Shown here one piece after another: positions 1-13,865 of a stretch of 64,000 nt of DNA. Made by a program: the position numbers and the translations under genes. The first letter of the stretch is position 1. Each line of letters begins with the position of its first letter. The notes under the pieces are model-generated. The model was given only the letters and a program-made list of their open reading frames with translations. It ran no database searches and was not told the origin of the DNA. This DNA comes from Pampus argenteus (lineage: Eukaryota; Chordata; Actinopteri; Scombriformes; Stromateidae). The stretch lies in NCBI GenBank assembly GCA_036937835.1, contig CM072878.1, positions 2,280,001 through 2,344,000 of the forward strand, given 5' to 3'.

Positions 1-2199
1 TGATGAATTATTGTATTGTATTATAAGTCTATATTTTTTCATCTGTGTCGATCTTTGTTTTCTTTTATATTGCTCTTGTCTGCCAGGCCACCCTGACTCC
101 TCCACCCCCTCCCCTCCCCCCCCTCTCCACTACACCACCCCACCACCCCACCACCCCACCCCGCTTTATGGCTTTCAGACCGATGTAATTAGCAGAGACT
201 TTTTGTTTGGGACGCATGGGTCTGGTTTGGGGCTGGGAGCTATCTGCTTTTCCCTTCTGTAAAGCACTGAGGCATCTCAACTATGAGGCAGATTGTCACG
301 ACACCGAGGCTCTTTAAAGCACCACTCCAGCATGAAACAGAAAAAGCTCTTTACTCATGTCCACCGCTTCCAAACCTTTAACACAGTTTGTAGTTTAGTC
401 ATATTTGTCACATACCTACAATCCCATTGTAAAGAGCGAAACAAGGTTAGAGCTGCTTCTAGGTCATTTCCACTTTTACTCATCTAAATAAAACCTGTAA
501 CCAAGACCAGTCCCTGTGGTTCCAGTCAGTCACAACTCAGCCAAGCCAACAAACAGATTATCTATAGTCTGTAAAATAGAAAAAGAAACATAGAATAAGA
601 TTTGACTCCATTCCTATTGGAAATAGCTATACTTAAAATGGGTTTGTTTCATAATAGTTAATACAACCAGCTAAGACAAATGAAAATTCTGACTATCTAC
701 GTATGATGATGAAAAACAGTGAGTGGTAACATGCAAAGCAGAAACCAAGAGGCCACTTTAAAGATGTTGTTTCTTTACTGCACTTTATCAGTAACACCAT
801 CTCAGTCAGCAGCGCAGTTCTAGTTTTTATCGCTCTTTTTCTTTTGTTGTTGTTGTTTTTAAGTTGGTTTATTTAGGATTATTGGCTGTTTCTGTTAAAG
901 CCTTCCCAAGGCAGTGGACATCAGGCTGAAAGAAACACAGCACATACAGTCTAAACATCAGGGTGAATTTTGGAATATAATCTCCATCTAAATAAATTAG
1001 GGCAACCCTAGAGCCTCCTTGTCCTTCTAATCACAAAAAAACTAGATTTATCACCACATGCACGGCCAAGAGTAGATCAGGTCTGCAGGGCAAGGGGTTA
1101 TAAAGGAGAGTTTCTGTTCAAATGTAAAATGCAACCATAGTCTTCTGGCCTCAAATGGCAGAAGGGATGATCTTATCACTCACATGTCATGGGCTTCAGC
1201 ACCTTTTGACGCCAAGCAAGGAGAGTTATTATATGTGTGTGTGTCCCTCCCTGAGGACCCAGTCTTTTTTCTAATGAATGTTGCCAGTTTGGGTGGAGGC
1301 TTTGTCTGTCTTCAATTTCGCCGGTAATATTTCACTGCTGTGACAGTCGTACTTGCTATAATGCTGAGCCAATTCACAAAACTGCAGACGACATTCAGAG
1401 CAATTTTAATTTTTCTCCAGTTGGGAACAAGGACTGTTTTTGTGTGGCAACGAGAACAGGGAGCTGTATTAGCTTTACATTTCTTCAGATTATCCGCTTT
1501 ACTGTAATGGTTTACACGTATGTGTGCATCTTATATTCCTTATAGAATTTCCACTAGCAAAAAACAAGCAAAAAAATAAACGGTGAAAAATGAAAATGTG
1601 TTAATATGTTATAAACAAAAACTCACAGTGGGTCAAAACTAAGTAAAATCTTTCTCCTAAAAATCATATTTTAACATTTCAAGTACAATTTTAAGATAAT
1701 AAGTCATATTGTGGAATAGTTAGTTAAAAAAGGTGAAACATGGTATGGTTTGGCATACGTTGGACCTGGTATATCATGAGTATTACCATTTGTGTCTTTC
1801 CAAACATTTAATCTACTTCCTTTTCCTGGCAGGGCTTCCATAATTCCTTACATTCCCGAGAATTGGATGCATTTCATCAATATAGACAAAGTAAGTCTAG
1901 GTCCTTTTATATTGTAGTTGTTTTTTGTTTGTTTGTTTGTTTTTGCGTTTTATTTTTTCCTGCTTGGTCAGTGACTGAGAGTAAATATCAAGAACGACCT
2001 CAAAAATGACAATGACTGACAAAAAGCAGTATGTGTATGCAAATGAACACATGAACACGTCACGACTGCAATGAAAGTTCATCACCAAAATCTAACTGTT
2101 CACCAAATTTCAACTAACACAACAGTCTAGTTCTGAAATGATGGAAAAAAAGATACACGAGGATATAATCAAATCAAATAAAACATTAAAAAATACATT

Positions 2200-2246
2200 G
2201 AAAGCACTCTAATTAAGCCCATATAGGGCTTAATTAGAGTGCTTTC
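2200..2246. repeat. perfect inverted repeat, 21-bp arms, 5-nt loop
   Basis: The arm GAAAGCACTCTAATTAAGCCC is given by position: 2200-2220 is exactly complementary to 2226-2246, with ATATA between. The loop is shorter than in a normal miRNA precursor, and the flanks do not extend the stem. It may be a folded MITE core, a recent palindrome or a short RNA hairpin. Confidence 0.9.
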
Positions 2247-5200
2247 TAACAACCCCATGATGAAAACATCTCCAACCACAGAAGAGATAATTTTATGACT
2301 TGTGAGATCTATGTCCATGACTTTTTGTCAGATTTCTGGTTTGGTGGTATAAGCGACAATAAGCATATTTGATACACAAGACTGCAGGGCCGAGATGGCT
2401 TCCAATGATGTGTAATGCATCACCCTGCCCCTCCCTGTGTTATTCCCATCAGCCAAGTTAGTTAGCAGCCATCATCAGTAAATACGTCCTTAATATCATC
2501 TGGAATCAATTTCCTCCAACATGGCCAGCATGTTGGGGATCGATTTCATCTCAGACCAAAATAATGCCCGGTAAAGAGGTGATAAGAGGATGGCGGGCGC
2601 GGCCGTGTAAGGTTGTGCGGTACTTTTGTCACACGGTAAAGTGGGTGCTTTGCATTCCCCGGGTGTATAATCACCTCCAAGACCATCCATTACCCTCGGA
2701 GCTATGCCGCGACCGTGGCTGTCACCCAGGATGACAGACTGGTTGAGAGGGGAGCGTGGGGGGTGGCGGAGGAGCACCGTGAGTTGTGGTGGACGGCGTA
2801 GATAGCGTTGTCTTTTTCTCCAAAGGGTGGAAAAACAGTAAGGATGACAGCCGATAGAAACTAAACTTCTCTCTTCACATTACATCCATGTAGCTGCATG
2901 GCTGACATGGACAGGCACAAACTGATAGACCTGTAAAGCTGTCTGCTTTAGCCTATGGCCCTGCAGCATGATATGTTCAATTGTTGGCCTGTGTGCCTTT
3001 GCCTGTGAGTGTATGTGTGTGTGTGTGTGCATGTCTGCAGTGATGAATGCCACTTGCATGGAAACAGTGATCGAATCTCGTCTCTTTCTCTCCATTTTTA
3101 CCACCCCTGCAATTTCACCCATAATATTTCCAGAAACTGACCCCTCATATATCCCAAAAGCACGTTATTACATTTCCCGAAGTCGTATTTTATCTCCCCC
3201 CCGACACCCCACCTACCCTAACCCTTACACCCCATCTCACCCAGCCACGAGCCACCAACAGCAACACTCCAATTAATGGGGTTGTTCACCCGGCGTTATA
3301 ACTTAATAAACTTCGGGGGTAATAACTTTTTCTCGCTCTGCCCGGAGCAGCAGCTCCAGCAGCACAAAGACTGAAGTGTAATCTTGTAGTTTATTCTGGA
3401 TGGCCGCCCAGCACCAGTAACACAAAGAGAATCTGTAGCTGGATGCTGGACTTAACTGGATGTGATGTTTTGAAAGGTACGGCTTCCACTGATGTTATTC
3501 ACACAGCACTTATTTTGAATACCTGGGGAGGGAAAATCCAGCCCAGATATGTCCTGCTGTTACGTGCCAAGATACTGTACATCATGCAGACTAATAAAAA
3601 AGTGCGTCAGACTGGATTCTGAGACTCCCATTATCACTTGTTGCCACATCCTGCCTTCAAACCAAGCTAGTGATCTCAGAATTTCATCTTCACAATGGCA
3701 CAGTTTCATCACAATCGCACGTTTGTAAGTGGAAAACTTTCTATTTTGAGTTTTGAGGATAAACATTGCATTCTGTTAATGTTTTGCTTTCTGGCAACAC
3801 AGTATAGATACCAACTTGTTTGCTTTCAGAACTCCTAAAACACCAGCCGACTGTCCAAAATTCCTTCTTATTATCAAACAGTGGCGAGGACTTCCAAGAA
3901 TGCTGCCATGCTGTAATGTTTAGCACGCTAAGTCAAAGCTCACACAGGAATTTGGCCACTCTTCAGTAGGCATTGTCAGGACTCTGTGATGCAGACAACA
4001 TAAAGGCAGCACATTACGACCTTTATGGGCGATACAGAAGCACGTCCATGGTGACCAACGCAACAAAGATGCAGTTTACATTTGCTGATCCGTTCATCAG
4101 TCTAGCGTTGTCTTCATTTACATTGTCATGTGCTGAAATCCAGATATTGGTTGACAACACAGTAACTTTATGCATGTGTTCAAAAGGAAGAGCTTGTAGC
4201 CTCTGATACATTTAACTCAAAATGATTTAAATGTGGACACAAGGAGGCACTTTTTCAGACTTTTAACTAAACAAAACCAAAGACCAAAGTCTTACTGAAA
4301 CCTTACCGACCAAGTAAATATCATTTCTGCATTTTAGGAAACTTTCTTACTGCTTTTCTTAATGTTACTCCTATGGAGTAAGTGTTACGATATATTAAAG
4401 CAAACCAAATATAACATGTAATTAGGTGTTTGTATGTGGATTGTGTTTAGCTTTGGAAATAGCCAGTCTAGCTGTCTCCATTCTCCGCACTAAAGCTAAA
4501 TTAACCAGCTTCTGCTACATAATTACTGCACAAACATGAGAGTGCTGTCAATCTTCTCATCTAACCCTAAGAAAGAAAGCTAATAAGTGTATTACCCAAA
4601 ATGTCAAACTGTTCCTTTAACCACAACTAAACAGCCACAAGAGTTAACCACAGACAGCTGTGAGGACAAGTTAATGATATTTCTAGATATATCATTTGTA
4701 GATATGTGATGAAAAATATGGCTTTCACTTGTAATAACAAAAGAACAAATTGACAGTTTGGGGGCTAAAATGTTCTAATCTGTCATTGCAACACAAAGTA
4801 AACTCTCCTAACAGAGCAGGGAAACACCTACCAATTAGCTACAACGTTTGTTATGAATCACAATGTTTTAATATGTCCAAGTAATATACTCATCTATACA
4901 CAGGACAGGAGTTAAAGCTACGTGCCGGGAATCTTTTAAATGTATTGAACCAGGTTGAGAGAAATACAAGTGTTCAAAATGGCTGCCATGTGAACAATAG
5001 AAGGAGCCTTCAGTTGCTGGTTGGTGCAGTTCCCACTACCTGCCACACTGACCCCTGCTATACACACCACAAGAGAAACTGCTGACGCTCCCAAACAAAC
5101 CAGAGAGAAACTTATTTTATTATTATTATTGTTTTACTTTTATTATCTCAGTTTTGCAGGTTCGAACACTGAATCCATTACTGACTGGCCTTCACTACCT

Positions 5201-5352
5201 CTGAGCCAGACTGGGACACACAGCGTTACTGGTGGAAAGTCTAATAATTCAGACTGGAGGCTGCTGGGCTCCATCCAGCCCTTAACCAGCCCTCTGCTCT
5301 GATGGATAGCATACTCAGATGCTGTAATAAGGTGCCTGGGTGTGCATCCAAG

Positions 5353-5456
<104 letters not shown>

Positions 5457-5757
5457 GTGCTTGAAAGTGCCAGTGCAGTAATAAAGTGTGTGTATATATG
5501 TAAGTGTGTGTGGTATTTGTGATTTGTATTTCTTCTTGTGAAAAGGCCAATGTGGGGGTGGATGCCTCTCTCCATCTCCCTCTCTCTCTCATGCACACTC
5601 ACAATGCACGTACACAGATGTGACTGTCACGCGCTCAGACGGATGGCTCAGACTCTTGTAGCAGAAATGAGATTTATACGGTGGGATTAGAGCGAGGAAA
5701 AAGAATCCGTTCATACCCAGAAAAAATAATAATTAAAAAAAAACTATAAATATAACT

Positions 5758-5760
<3 letters not shown>

Positions 5761-5804
<44 letters not shown>
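5761..5804. repeat. (AT)n microsatellite
   Basis: About 22 AT units, inside the presumed hoxb9a intron. Confidence 0.95.
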
Positions 5805-5809
<5 letters not shown>

Positions 5810-5987
5810 GGTAATTGACCCAATCTCTTTCCATGCAGCGTTTGTCTGCCGCACCCGAAATAAGTGAAAGCGATTTGAAAAAGAGCGCAGAAGTGTTTAA
5901 AGCAGCCAACCACAGCAGAAAACCAGGGATGAAATGTTGTTGGTGCGAGTGATGAGATGAGAGATAAAACACAACAAACCGGCGTTG

Positions 5988-6055
<68 letters not shown>
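5988..6055. repeat. (TTA)n microsatellite
   Basis: More than 20 TTA units. They read as poly-asparagine or poly-isoleucine in minus-strand frames, which are not genes. Confidence 0.95.
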
Positions 6056-7415
6056 CATCATTACAGAGAGCAGATAAAATAATAAGAATAAAACAGCACC
6101 ACCATGCTGTATGACCAGCAGGCTGCACACTATAAAAACAACTAAATAATAATAAGATGAAGTTAGTTAAGGTTTGAAGCGCTGCAGTGCGTTTCGTTAA
6201 AGATGAATTTATATATTGGATGTTAATTTGAAATAATAATAATAGTAATAATAAAATCGCCATAACCTACATCCCCACGTTTGGGAACGTTGCTATCCAG
6301 TGTCCCAGATATAAACTTATAATACTGTTTAGTTGATTCATGCACTGAGCAGCCTAATGTTGACACAACATGCCAACAGGGAAAGACAGAATGATCGTTT
6401 CCCACGCATTGAAACGCCATCAGAAGCCTCTGTGTGTTTTACATTATCTTCTGCAGATTTATTTGTCTATGCTTTTAGAGTCAGGAGTGTTCGTCCTGAC
6501 CGTCACCCTCACATGTGAGTCCCGTACAGCAGAGTCGGTCTATGCTGCAGGCTGAGTTATGAGGCCTTTGGTCTATTGAGAACTAATCTAGCCTGCTCTG
6601 CGGCTCCGAGCCGCCGCGCCGATGATGGACTGCCTCGCTGCTTTTATGATTTTTAGAAGAAGACAGGCCTACAGAGGATATGTTGAGCTAAAGAGCAGGA
6701 GAGATGGTTGATGGGGGGCAGGCGCAATAAGCTGCTTTATCCTGGTTATTATGGTCACAACTACAGAAGAGTGGAGATATTTGAACAGAAATGAGACAAT
6801 ATAGCTGTTCTCCCCCAGAGAAATACACATGTGTCTCTATGGGATGGAAAGTGTTTGGCTGCACAATTCATGGAAAGACGAAGCAGAAAACAGTGTTGGA
6901 CTGACCTCCCAGAAGCGCAGCTACACCTTATTATATGACTGCTTACTTTCGCCTATAAATGACGTCCTACGTGTCTAGTAAAGCTCTGCAGCAGGTGATT
7001 GAGCACATAGACTCTGCACCGAGGAGGCCTGTTGGGACGGCGGGTCAGTTACACGCTGACTGACATGAGGAGCAATCTACAGAACCGACCGCTTGGTCTG
7101 TCAAAACAAGACAGAGGTGCGCATGCTCTGGCAAACATCTAGAATAAATACACAACACCCTTCTCTAATTACTGCCACACTGATATCTGAGGAGGAAAGC
7201 AGCAGGTTAGAAAATATGAAAAATCTGACTACACGGTTCCTATTTCCCCTCAAAACTGTAGTTCTGCTCCTGTTCACATGGCCGTGGCAGGTGTTGATAT
7301 TGATTAATTATCGTTGAATGTATCGGGCCGATGTGTGTGTCGTTCTAATGGATGCTGCGACCACCCCGCGCTATTTGACGTTTTGTGTCATGGAAAACGC
7401 TCCACACATCGGACG

Positions 7416-7417
<2 letters not shown>

Positions 7418-7463
<46 letters not shown>
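7418..7463. repeat. (GT)n microsatellite
   Basis: About 23 GT units, roughly 200 bp downstream of the hoxb9a exon 1 donor in transcript direction. Confidence 0.95.
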
Positions 7464-7464
<1 letters not shown>

Positions 7465-7668
7465 GTTCCTACAGAACCTGTATGAAACACAGAGACGGTA
7501 CGGGCTAAATATCGCAGTAAACCTCGAGAGCAGGATGTGGGGGACTTTGGCTGCACGGCTCTTTGTTCGTGTTTTATGGCGGCATTAAAAGCATTTACAA
7601 TCTCTCTCTCTCTCCGCTCTCTCTCTCTCTCCCTCCGCCGCGCGCTATTTCCTGCTTTAATAACTTAC

Positions 7669-8287
7669 TTTGATCCAGGCCGTCTTTGTCCTCACTCCCT
7701 TCACAAATGTCCTTATTTTCTTCGAACCCTGCGCCCGGGATGGCGGCCGGATGGAGGCTTAGCTCACGCGCCGCCGTGGACGTCGACTCCAAGATATACG
7801 TGGTGGTCTCGTGCTGGTGCTGTCCGCCGATTTTGGGTGGGATCTCCCCTCCGAGATGGCCGAGCTGCGGCTCCAGCTTGACATGCCCAGTCTGACCCTG
7901 CCCCGGGACAGACTCGGAGCCGCGCGGCGCGCAGTCCAACCATGAGCGTAGGTACCGTGTGTCCGCGGCGGGCATGTGCTGGGTTGGGATGTACGGGTGG
8001 TAGACAGCGGGGAGGCCACTGGCACCGTGGTGCGGACTGAACGGACTCCAGGACGACGAGAAGACCGGAGGCTTCGGTTGGAAGCTGCAGGATGGGTACG
8101 ACTCAGGATGCGGATGCTCCGCGTGCGCAGCGCCGCCGGGCTGCCTTCCACTCGCGGCAGCGGCAGCGGCGGAGCTCGAGCTGGAATACTGGACGCTGGG
8201 AAAGCGAGCCGGGGTTGAGAGTTCATCGCTGTCGTGACTTATGATGGAGTCCACGTAATAGTTGCTCAAAGTCCCAGAAATGGACAT
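7669..8287 (-). CDS. hoxb9a: hoxb9a exon 1 (posterior Hox transcription factor, N-terminal part)
   Basis: This exon encodes the N-terminal 206 residues plus one base of a group-9 Hox protein, a nuclear DNA-binding factor of posterior axial patterning. It opens with MSISGTLSNYYVDSI, the Hox9 activation-domain start, and the MSISGT form with ISHDSDE is closest to HoxB9. A Ser/Ala run follows at about residues 36-47, then conserved blocks around SCSFQPKPPVF, VYHPYIP and TRYLRSWLD. The exon closes with ICEGSEDKDGLDQ, the usual end of Hox9 exon 1. The donor reads CAAA|GTAAGT with the last exon base at 7669, giving a phase-1 intron as in other Hox9 genes. The WLH hexapeptide and the homeodomain belong to exon 2, which is not in the window. 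The start is the first ATG and fits the family exactly. No stop or frameshift is present. The B assignment also rests on the hoxb13a neighbour. Confidence 0.9.
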
Positions 8288-8353
8288 TCTCGGACATTAT
8301 CTGCGAAACGCTGCGAGTTCACTAAATGGAGAACAAGAAGAGAGACATTATGA

Positions 8354-8357
<4 letters not shown>

Positions 8358-8404
<47 letters not shown>
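8358..8404. repeat. (CT)n microsatellite upstream of hoxb9a
   Basis: About 23 CT units, 70-120 bp before the hoxb9a ATG, so it reads as (GA)n in the probable 5' leader. Confidence 0.95.
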
Positions 8405-8406
<2 letters not shown>

Positions 8407-8565
8407 TACCCTTTGCTAGCTTGCCCCCTCCCTTCCTCTCTCTCTCTCTGCACTAGCCCCCTTCCTTCTAAACAACTTGCTCACTATAGCGAAACAAAGT
8501 GTGACAGCCTACAGCCTTGCACAGCGCGCGGGGGTTTGTCGGGTATGTGCTCGAGGCGCAAACTG

Positions 8566-8572
8566 ATTGGCC
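8566..8572 (-). promoter_or_regulatory. CCAAT box upstream of hoxb9a
   Basis: The minus strand reads CCGGCCAATCAG about 280 bp before the hoxb9a ATG, a plausible NF-Y site for the proximal promoter. No canonical TATA box is visible between it and the start codon. Confidence 0.4.
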
Positions 8573-8632
8573 GGACTTTTTCTTCCAGCCTGATAAAGCG
8601 TCAATGGAGCGTAAATCAATCCTGCACGCTGG

Positions 8633-8633
<1 letters not shown>

Positions 8634-8688
<55 letters not shown>
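8634..8688. repeat. (CT)n microsatellite
   Basis: The second long CT run within 400 bp upstream of hoxb9a. A shorter broken run continues to about 8720. Confidence 0.95.
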
Positions 8689-8690
<2 letters not shown>

Positions 8691-9199
8691 AGCCTCTCTC
8701 AGATTCTCTCTCTCTCTCTTTAATAGATTGCCCCCTTCTAAATAAATTGTCTTGTTTATATGCAATATGCAAAATGAGCAGTGCGTCCGTATATCTGCTC
8801 TGTGAATCTATGGCTGCTGTCAAGCCAGAATTATATAAAAGCGTTAAATTAGACTCAGTCTGGACAGTATGCATGAAACTCAGAGCGGAGACAAATAAGT
8901 GGCGCCATTATTTAATGTGTTTGTGTGTTTATTTATTTATTTATTTATTTTCATCCTAATCAAAATAGACGCGCGTGCATGTCAGTGTCAGGCGCACGAG
9001 GCGTTGACTTGTAGTGAGAAGCAACGACTTAAATCAATCTCAACATGAGGGAATCTGCATTTAAAACGCCATTAGTATAAGCACCGATATACGACAGCAG
9101 AGATATGTTCTAGATGTAAAATCCACAGCTCGGTGTGCTGAATTATTTCCCCGGCTTCGGTGTGTGTGAGCTGCAGAGCCTCCTGACACAGTTTTACTG

Positions 9200-10420
9200 G
9201 TAGATTAACAGTCATTTTTGTTAACGAGCGCCATTAAAGCGGGCCCTGCGTGGTTATGCCCCTTGTCTTTACAGCGCAAACTACTTCAACTACTTTTTTG
9301 GGTCCGTTTAATACCATAATAAAATCCTACATCAGGGCGACTGCCTTGGTTTTATAGGGCTGATATATGGCCTGTGGTGGAGCGGGCCGTAAACGCGACT
9401 CAGGCTCTTGCTGCTTGACTCTCGGTCGGGAAAAGGACGCTTCTCACTCCGCGGTCAGGCTGCCATGAGTCAACACACCTCGGACCGGGGCTCGGTGGAG
9501 GTACCGGGGACTGAGGCTGGTGTTTCTGTCACGGAATACAGGAGCAACTCGCTCTGCTGGTCTGGAGATTGTGTCCACTGGTGCTCAAAGCCTCTCAGTC
9601 AGAAAGGTTTGAGCGATCAAATCCGTCATTGGTCTCTTAATGAGGAGACTGGAGACCTGGTTGGGAGTCCAGACATCTGACTTCCTGCTGACCTTTATCA
9701 AAGTCACGGCATTGTAAGTCTTTATACTTCTTTATAATAATTACAGACTTTAAGTCCTGGAGTCTTTGGGGATGGCAGGCTGCTAGTCGGGGCTATAAAT
9801 CCCACCTCTTCGTCGCATACACAGCTAATACCGTTATTTACTACGATTAAATAGGAACTACGCGTTGCTTATTGGGCTGAGATTGTTATTTACGAGGATG
9901 AAGTTATACTATAGCGCGGCCATCACATCTGCTGAGGAGAAATTATGAGTTGGACCAGAGACAGACTGAGCGGCTGCTGGAGCAGCAGCACAAACTCACA
10001 AACTAAGTGTCCTTAAACGCGATTCTGGCACTCAGCTTTGGCCTTTGAGTTGATCTGGACGGCTTCCGTTGGATACCAGCGACGCAGTAAGGACCAGACT
10101 GAAAAGTCACGTTTGTTATTCTGTGATATTAAAGTTAGTTCATTGTAGATATGGCCAGCCAATAGAAAATGAGTCCGCATGTGATGGAGCGCAGACTGTA
10201 ACTCAGGGAGTCCTCAGGATGAGGATGTCTTGCATGTGTACATTGCATTTTGTTTTTCAACAATATAATCCCGAGCCTGTAATTTCCGCGGTGTTTCCGG
10301 CATATTTAGAGTAGAAACCTACTGTGTTTTCCACTCCTATATGAGCGGGATATTTCTCAGTCAAAATGGCCTCTCCTCAGACCGCAGGCTGTGGGAATTT
10401 TAATTTTCGGAGGGCCTCCG
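9200..10420. promoter_or_regulatory. GC-richer block upstream of hoxb9a, candidate regulatory DNA
   Basis: Base composition rises and CpGs are frequent compared with the AT-rich flanks. The block holds several TTTAT/GTAAA-type sites (for example near 9230, 9310, 9350 and 9390) of the kind bound by Cdx and posterior Hox proteins, and a CCAAT sequence near 9630. An open frame at 9408-9680 on the plus strand has no recognisable domain and is not called a gene. The role is inferred from composition and position only. Confidence 0.3.
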
Positions 10421-10553
10421 CCCATGTAGGCCAGGCTGCGAACCAGACACTGCGTTAATTGGAGACACTGGAACTGGAAAAGCTTGAAGACATTATTCTG
10501 CTAACCACCTTCATTCTCTACACGTTGAATCACTTCTATAAGAGAAATCACCC

Positions 10554-10556
<3 letters not shown>

Positions 10557-10625
<69 letters not shown>
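10557..10625. repeat. (CA)n microsatellite
   Basis: About 34 CA units. Confidence 0.95.
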
Positions 10626-10630
<5 letters not shown>

Positions 10631-11928
10631 TTTCTAACGAGATGCGTGAGTTTAAATCCAAACTGTGTGTAATGTTGCCAGTCTTGTTTCATTGTTTCAT
10701 TTCACTCTGGCCATAAATTTAAAAATACACTTCCAATATTATGCAGTTAAGATATTTTCCCATCAGTCACTGGGAAGGTTGACGCAGAGAGATCGGGCCA
10801 CTGGGAGGTCAGACGCGGCCAACAACGGTGCTTGTGCTGTAGTAATGATGGAGTACATGCAGCGTCAAGCCGTGCCGTTATATCTCCTCATATCCAAGTC
10901 AGTGCAACTGTAACCAATTTAATACGTTAAATCCTCAGCTAATGTGAAACCAAAGTGATTTTAAAATGCATGATTTTCAGCCCAAATGAAGCCGTGAACA
11001 CCTCAGTTAACACAACAGTTTACAGAACAATATACTGCTTTTATAATATTTCCTTTTTAAGTTTAATATAACGAGCATAAAGCAGCTGGATCATAAAAAG
11101 TAAACTTTAATAAACTCAAGTAAGACGTGAATTCATGCTGAGTGTTGCACAGCTGATTTCTAACATTACACCGTGTTTTATTTGTTCTGGATCATCTCTG
11201 AAATACAGAAAGGAGATTTCCAGGCCGGAGTGTGTTTTTCCTCCATTTCCACCAACGGATCTGAGTTCAGAAGGCTTACAATTACATATGGGGCATATTT
11301 CTATTTATACTTCACAAACACCCGCAGGATACTTTATTCACAAAGTAAAATATTCTCCTCCAATATTGTCCAAGCGTTGAGATGCAGGTAGAAATATTAT
11401 TATAGGTTTAAATCGATCATTCAATAAACATATTTATGTTTTGTTTGTATCACTCCATTAATATTCCAGCATCGATAATGAGAAGTTAATGAATACATTT
11501 TCTCAAAGACGACCGATTTTTTGATTTTGTTTGTTTGTTTTTTTTTGTTTGTTTTTTTTTAGATTAAAAAAGTGGGTCAAATAAATATAAAAGACAATTT
11601 GAAATGTGTGTGTTGCACACACTCAGGCCCACTTCATAATGCTGCAACATTAATGTTTTTAATTACAGACTTATTTTAAATGCGACTGCGTTTGTTTTTT
11701 ATCCCAAATATTTACAAATATTTACTGTAAACGCTGCTTATAAGAAGGATTATCAAATATTACACAACGATGATTTTTTAAAAATATATCTAGATATGAA
11801 TTTAAATACTGAATATTTGAGGACCACAATCAAAATAATCTATTTTGTCTTAATGACTTATTGTAACGTGTTAGAACTAAAAATTAATTTAATTCAATTA
11901 ATAAAGTTGCTGCTTTCAAATGTTACAT

Positions 11929-11986
<58 letters not shown>

Positions 11987-12804
11987 AAATTAATTACACA
12001 CACACACTTACTAAATAATTTCTCATTTAGTAAGCCAATTAAATATTGCAGTGCATGCGTTTGTATGAATGATGGGATTTTAATAATAATAATGTTAAAT
12101 ACATTCATCTAACACATAAGTGTGCATTATGTCCTATATACATATAGTATATTTATCATATTGTTGGATGCATACATATCTAAACTGTGTTTAGGATGTC
12201 AAATACAGACTAAGATACTAAGTCAAGTTATCTGATCAGGTTGATTAATGTATGTGCCTTCCTTTGATTAATATCTTGTTTCTTATATGAAATCATTCAC
12301 TGGACCTCATTCCTCTGTAATGTAACATCAGCACAACAAGCTGTTCTATAATTAAACACACTCAACCTCATTGTATTCCTGTATGTGGATAAATATTTAA
12401 CACCTAACAACATCATTTGTGATGACTGATCTAGGTGTTATATTTTAATGAAAATCAAAAGCAGATGCCTTACAATGATGACTATTGAACACAATGACCT
12501 GATACGAGCTATATATTTTAATAACAGTGCATGCAGGCATCATAGATCATGTGCAGCATCATATTTCTCAGATGAAAAGCTTGAGAAGGGCTGCAGGCTT
12601 CTCCCTGAGCCTCTTTACAGCTCAGATGGTGACGTTGTCTTTGTAAATGAAGTCAGTAGAGAGTTATTAACTGACTACACACATCGGCAGGGAAAGGTAG
12701 AAACGTATCATGATGTGGAGTCGGCTCGCAGCCACAAGAAATGTGTCCTCAAACGCGTCTAACCAGCAGAGAAGAGTTTTAAAAAAGCTGCAGTGCTGCT
12801 GCTG

Positions 12805-12837
<33 letters not shown>

Positions 12838-13063
12838 CACGCGAACACATGCACAGTGATGATGATGTCACCCCACTTTTGTAAGAAAGTATGAAGAGAG
12901 TACACAGCTAGACCTGCGTATTCCAAAGAGAATGTTATTGCTGTCCCAGTCTATAAAGCCATCATACATGAAAAGATTTAACGTCATGTGTGCTTTAGAA
13001 GTTAAATCACCCTCATCTCATTTTATAGTGCGTTTGGTGCAATGTGTGTGTGTGTATGTGTGT

Positions 13064-13094
<31 letters not shown>

Positions 13095-13459
13095 TTATGT
13101 GGTATGGGAGAGAGAGAGATTAACCTCTGTAAGCACCACAAACACTTTTCTTATCCAATTAATTTGTGATTGCTTATATAAAAGAAAAGAAAATATTGAA
13201 ATTCCTAATTTTGCCTAATATAGAAATTCCCAATTATAACCCCCTTAATATCAGCACTTTAAAATTAGATTTCATAATTTAAAAAGTTTTAAAAAATAAA
13301 AATAAAAAAAAGAAACAAAGAAAAAAAAGATTATTTCTAATTTAGGGACCAAAAGAAAATTATCAGAAGGAGTGGTGGTGGTGGGGGGGCGGGGGGTAAT
13401 GAGGTGGTGAGGGGTGTTTTTTATTTAAAATGTCTTTTAATTTTTTCCTGGCCAGGGTA

Positions 13460-13865
13460 GTCTAATGTTTTCGAGAGAGCAAGTAGCAGGTATCCTGTCC
13501 CTGTATCAGGGCTTTTTTATCACCAAGAACAAGAAAACAACGCTACAGGTCATAAATTCATTGGCCAAAACAGTTTGAGTGACAGACACCATCCAGCGGC
13601 CATAGTAATTATGATCTGTAGAAGTGATATAGTTTAGATGACATCGATATACGGTTACTTCCTCATCAGGAGCAGGTGTGTAGATCGTCATATGGCAGGA
13701 AGTAGCAGGAGAGCACTGTTTGAGACTACCAAGCGGACATTGTTGCTGCTGTTAAATCAGAGATTTTTATTGAATTTTATTCATCATTTCAACCATTTTT
13801 TGTGCCTAAACCTAATCTGACTTTAACCATAGTATATTCAGCTCCTATAGGATGCCCTGGACCAC
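13460..13865 (+). repeat. dispersed repeat, copy A
   Basis: The segment shares ordered blocks with 46455-46965: CAGGTCATAAATTCA, GGCCATAGTAATTATGA, AGCAGGAGAGCACTGTT, GTGCCTAAACCTAA and GCTCCTAT, in the same order and orientation. Copies differ by small indels, so the family is old. No coding capacity, terminal repeat or target duplication was found; it could be a SINE, a MITE or part of a larger element. Confidence 0.7.

Noticed and set aside
2496..2777. 93-residue minus-strand frame with LGDSHGRG
   Set aside because: No partner domain or exon context supports it, and it lies in the presumed hoxb9a intron; chance frame in a GC-richer patch.
5733..6263. Poly-asparagine frame of 176 residues
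   Set aside because: It reads through AT and TTA microsatellites and has no domain.
7759..8226. 155-residue frame within hoxb9a exon 1
   Set aside because: Alternative frame of the real Hox9 exon, with no family similarity.
9408..9680. 90-residue plus-strand frame upstream of hoxb9a
   Set aside because: No recognisable domain, no supporting splice or signal context; GC-rich regulatory DNA commonly has such frames.
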